DNA of 16,701 nucleotides from UBA1756 sp045627805 (GTDB lineage: Bacteria; Bacteroidota; Bacteroidia; Bacteroidales; WCHB1-69): contig JAZQOJ010000113.1 in the NCBI GenBank assembly GCA_045627805.1, positions 1-16,701 of the forward strand, given 5' to 3'. Under the pieces are notes generated by a model that worked only from the letters and a program-made list of their open reading frames with translations, had not been told where the DNA came from and did not search any database. Shown piece after piece: positions 16,691-16,701 of this stretch (within the stretch, counting starts at the first letter, position 1; every line of letters begins with the position of its first letter). The translations under genes and the position numbers were made by a program.

Positions 16691-16701
16691 GTCGGAGGCC
16701 A

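Overview
The window looks like a chromosomal segment of a member of the phylum Bacteroidota, most likely an uncultured Bacteroidales. The reasons are mutually independent. Several start regions carry the Bacteroidota -7 promoter element TAnnTTTG and lack clear Shine-Dalgarno sequences. There is a TonB-dependent receptor followed by two DUF5689-type surface lipoproteins. There is a protein with a type A C-terminal signal for the type IX secretion system (T9SS) and one with a gliding-motility-type (type B) signal, plus a choice-of-anchor L domain and a gingipain-like C25 peptidase. No rRNA, tRNA, CRISPR array, transposase or phage gene was seen.

Left part (1-1579, plus strand): the C-terminal 400 residues of a UvrD/PcrA-type helicase run in from outside the window. 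A short spacer with an 8-bp tandem repeat follows, then a small stand-alone Smr-domain protein.

Central part (1640-7951, minus strand): this reads as one transcription unit of about 6.3 kb. It has a TAAATTTG promoter element just upstream of a TonB-dependent receptor, then two paralogous DUF5689 lipoproteins, then ribBA (first committed steps of riboflavin synthesis) only 9 bp after the last lipoprotein, then a hairpin terminator. The receptor and lipoproteins look like an outer-membrane uptake system whose substrate cannot be read from the sequence. Its tight coupling to ribBA is the most intriguing arrangement here.

Divergent intergenic region (7914-8311): this AT-rich stretch contains two candidate promoter elements, a 125-bp structured element with 25-bp imperfect inverted terminal arms enclosing two hairpins, and a perfect 17-bp tandem duplication just before the next gene.

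Right part (8312-16690, plus strand): this is a block of mainly exported proteins. It contains an alpha/beta-hydrolase (esterase-like) with a T9SS type A tail, broken by a +1 frameshift near 8615. A choice-of-anchor L adhesin-like protein with a type B tail follows, and ends at a strong terminator. A well-formed promoter then precedes a cytoplasmic TPR protein, and 10 bp later a large gingipain-like (C25) secreted peptidase. The peptidase ends 11 bp before the window edge without the expected T9SS signal. The 281-bp gap 9579-9859 shows no gene or convincing regulatory site.
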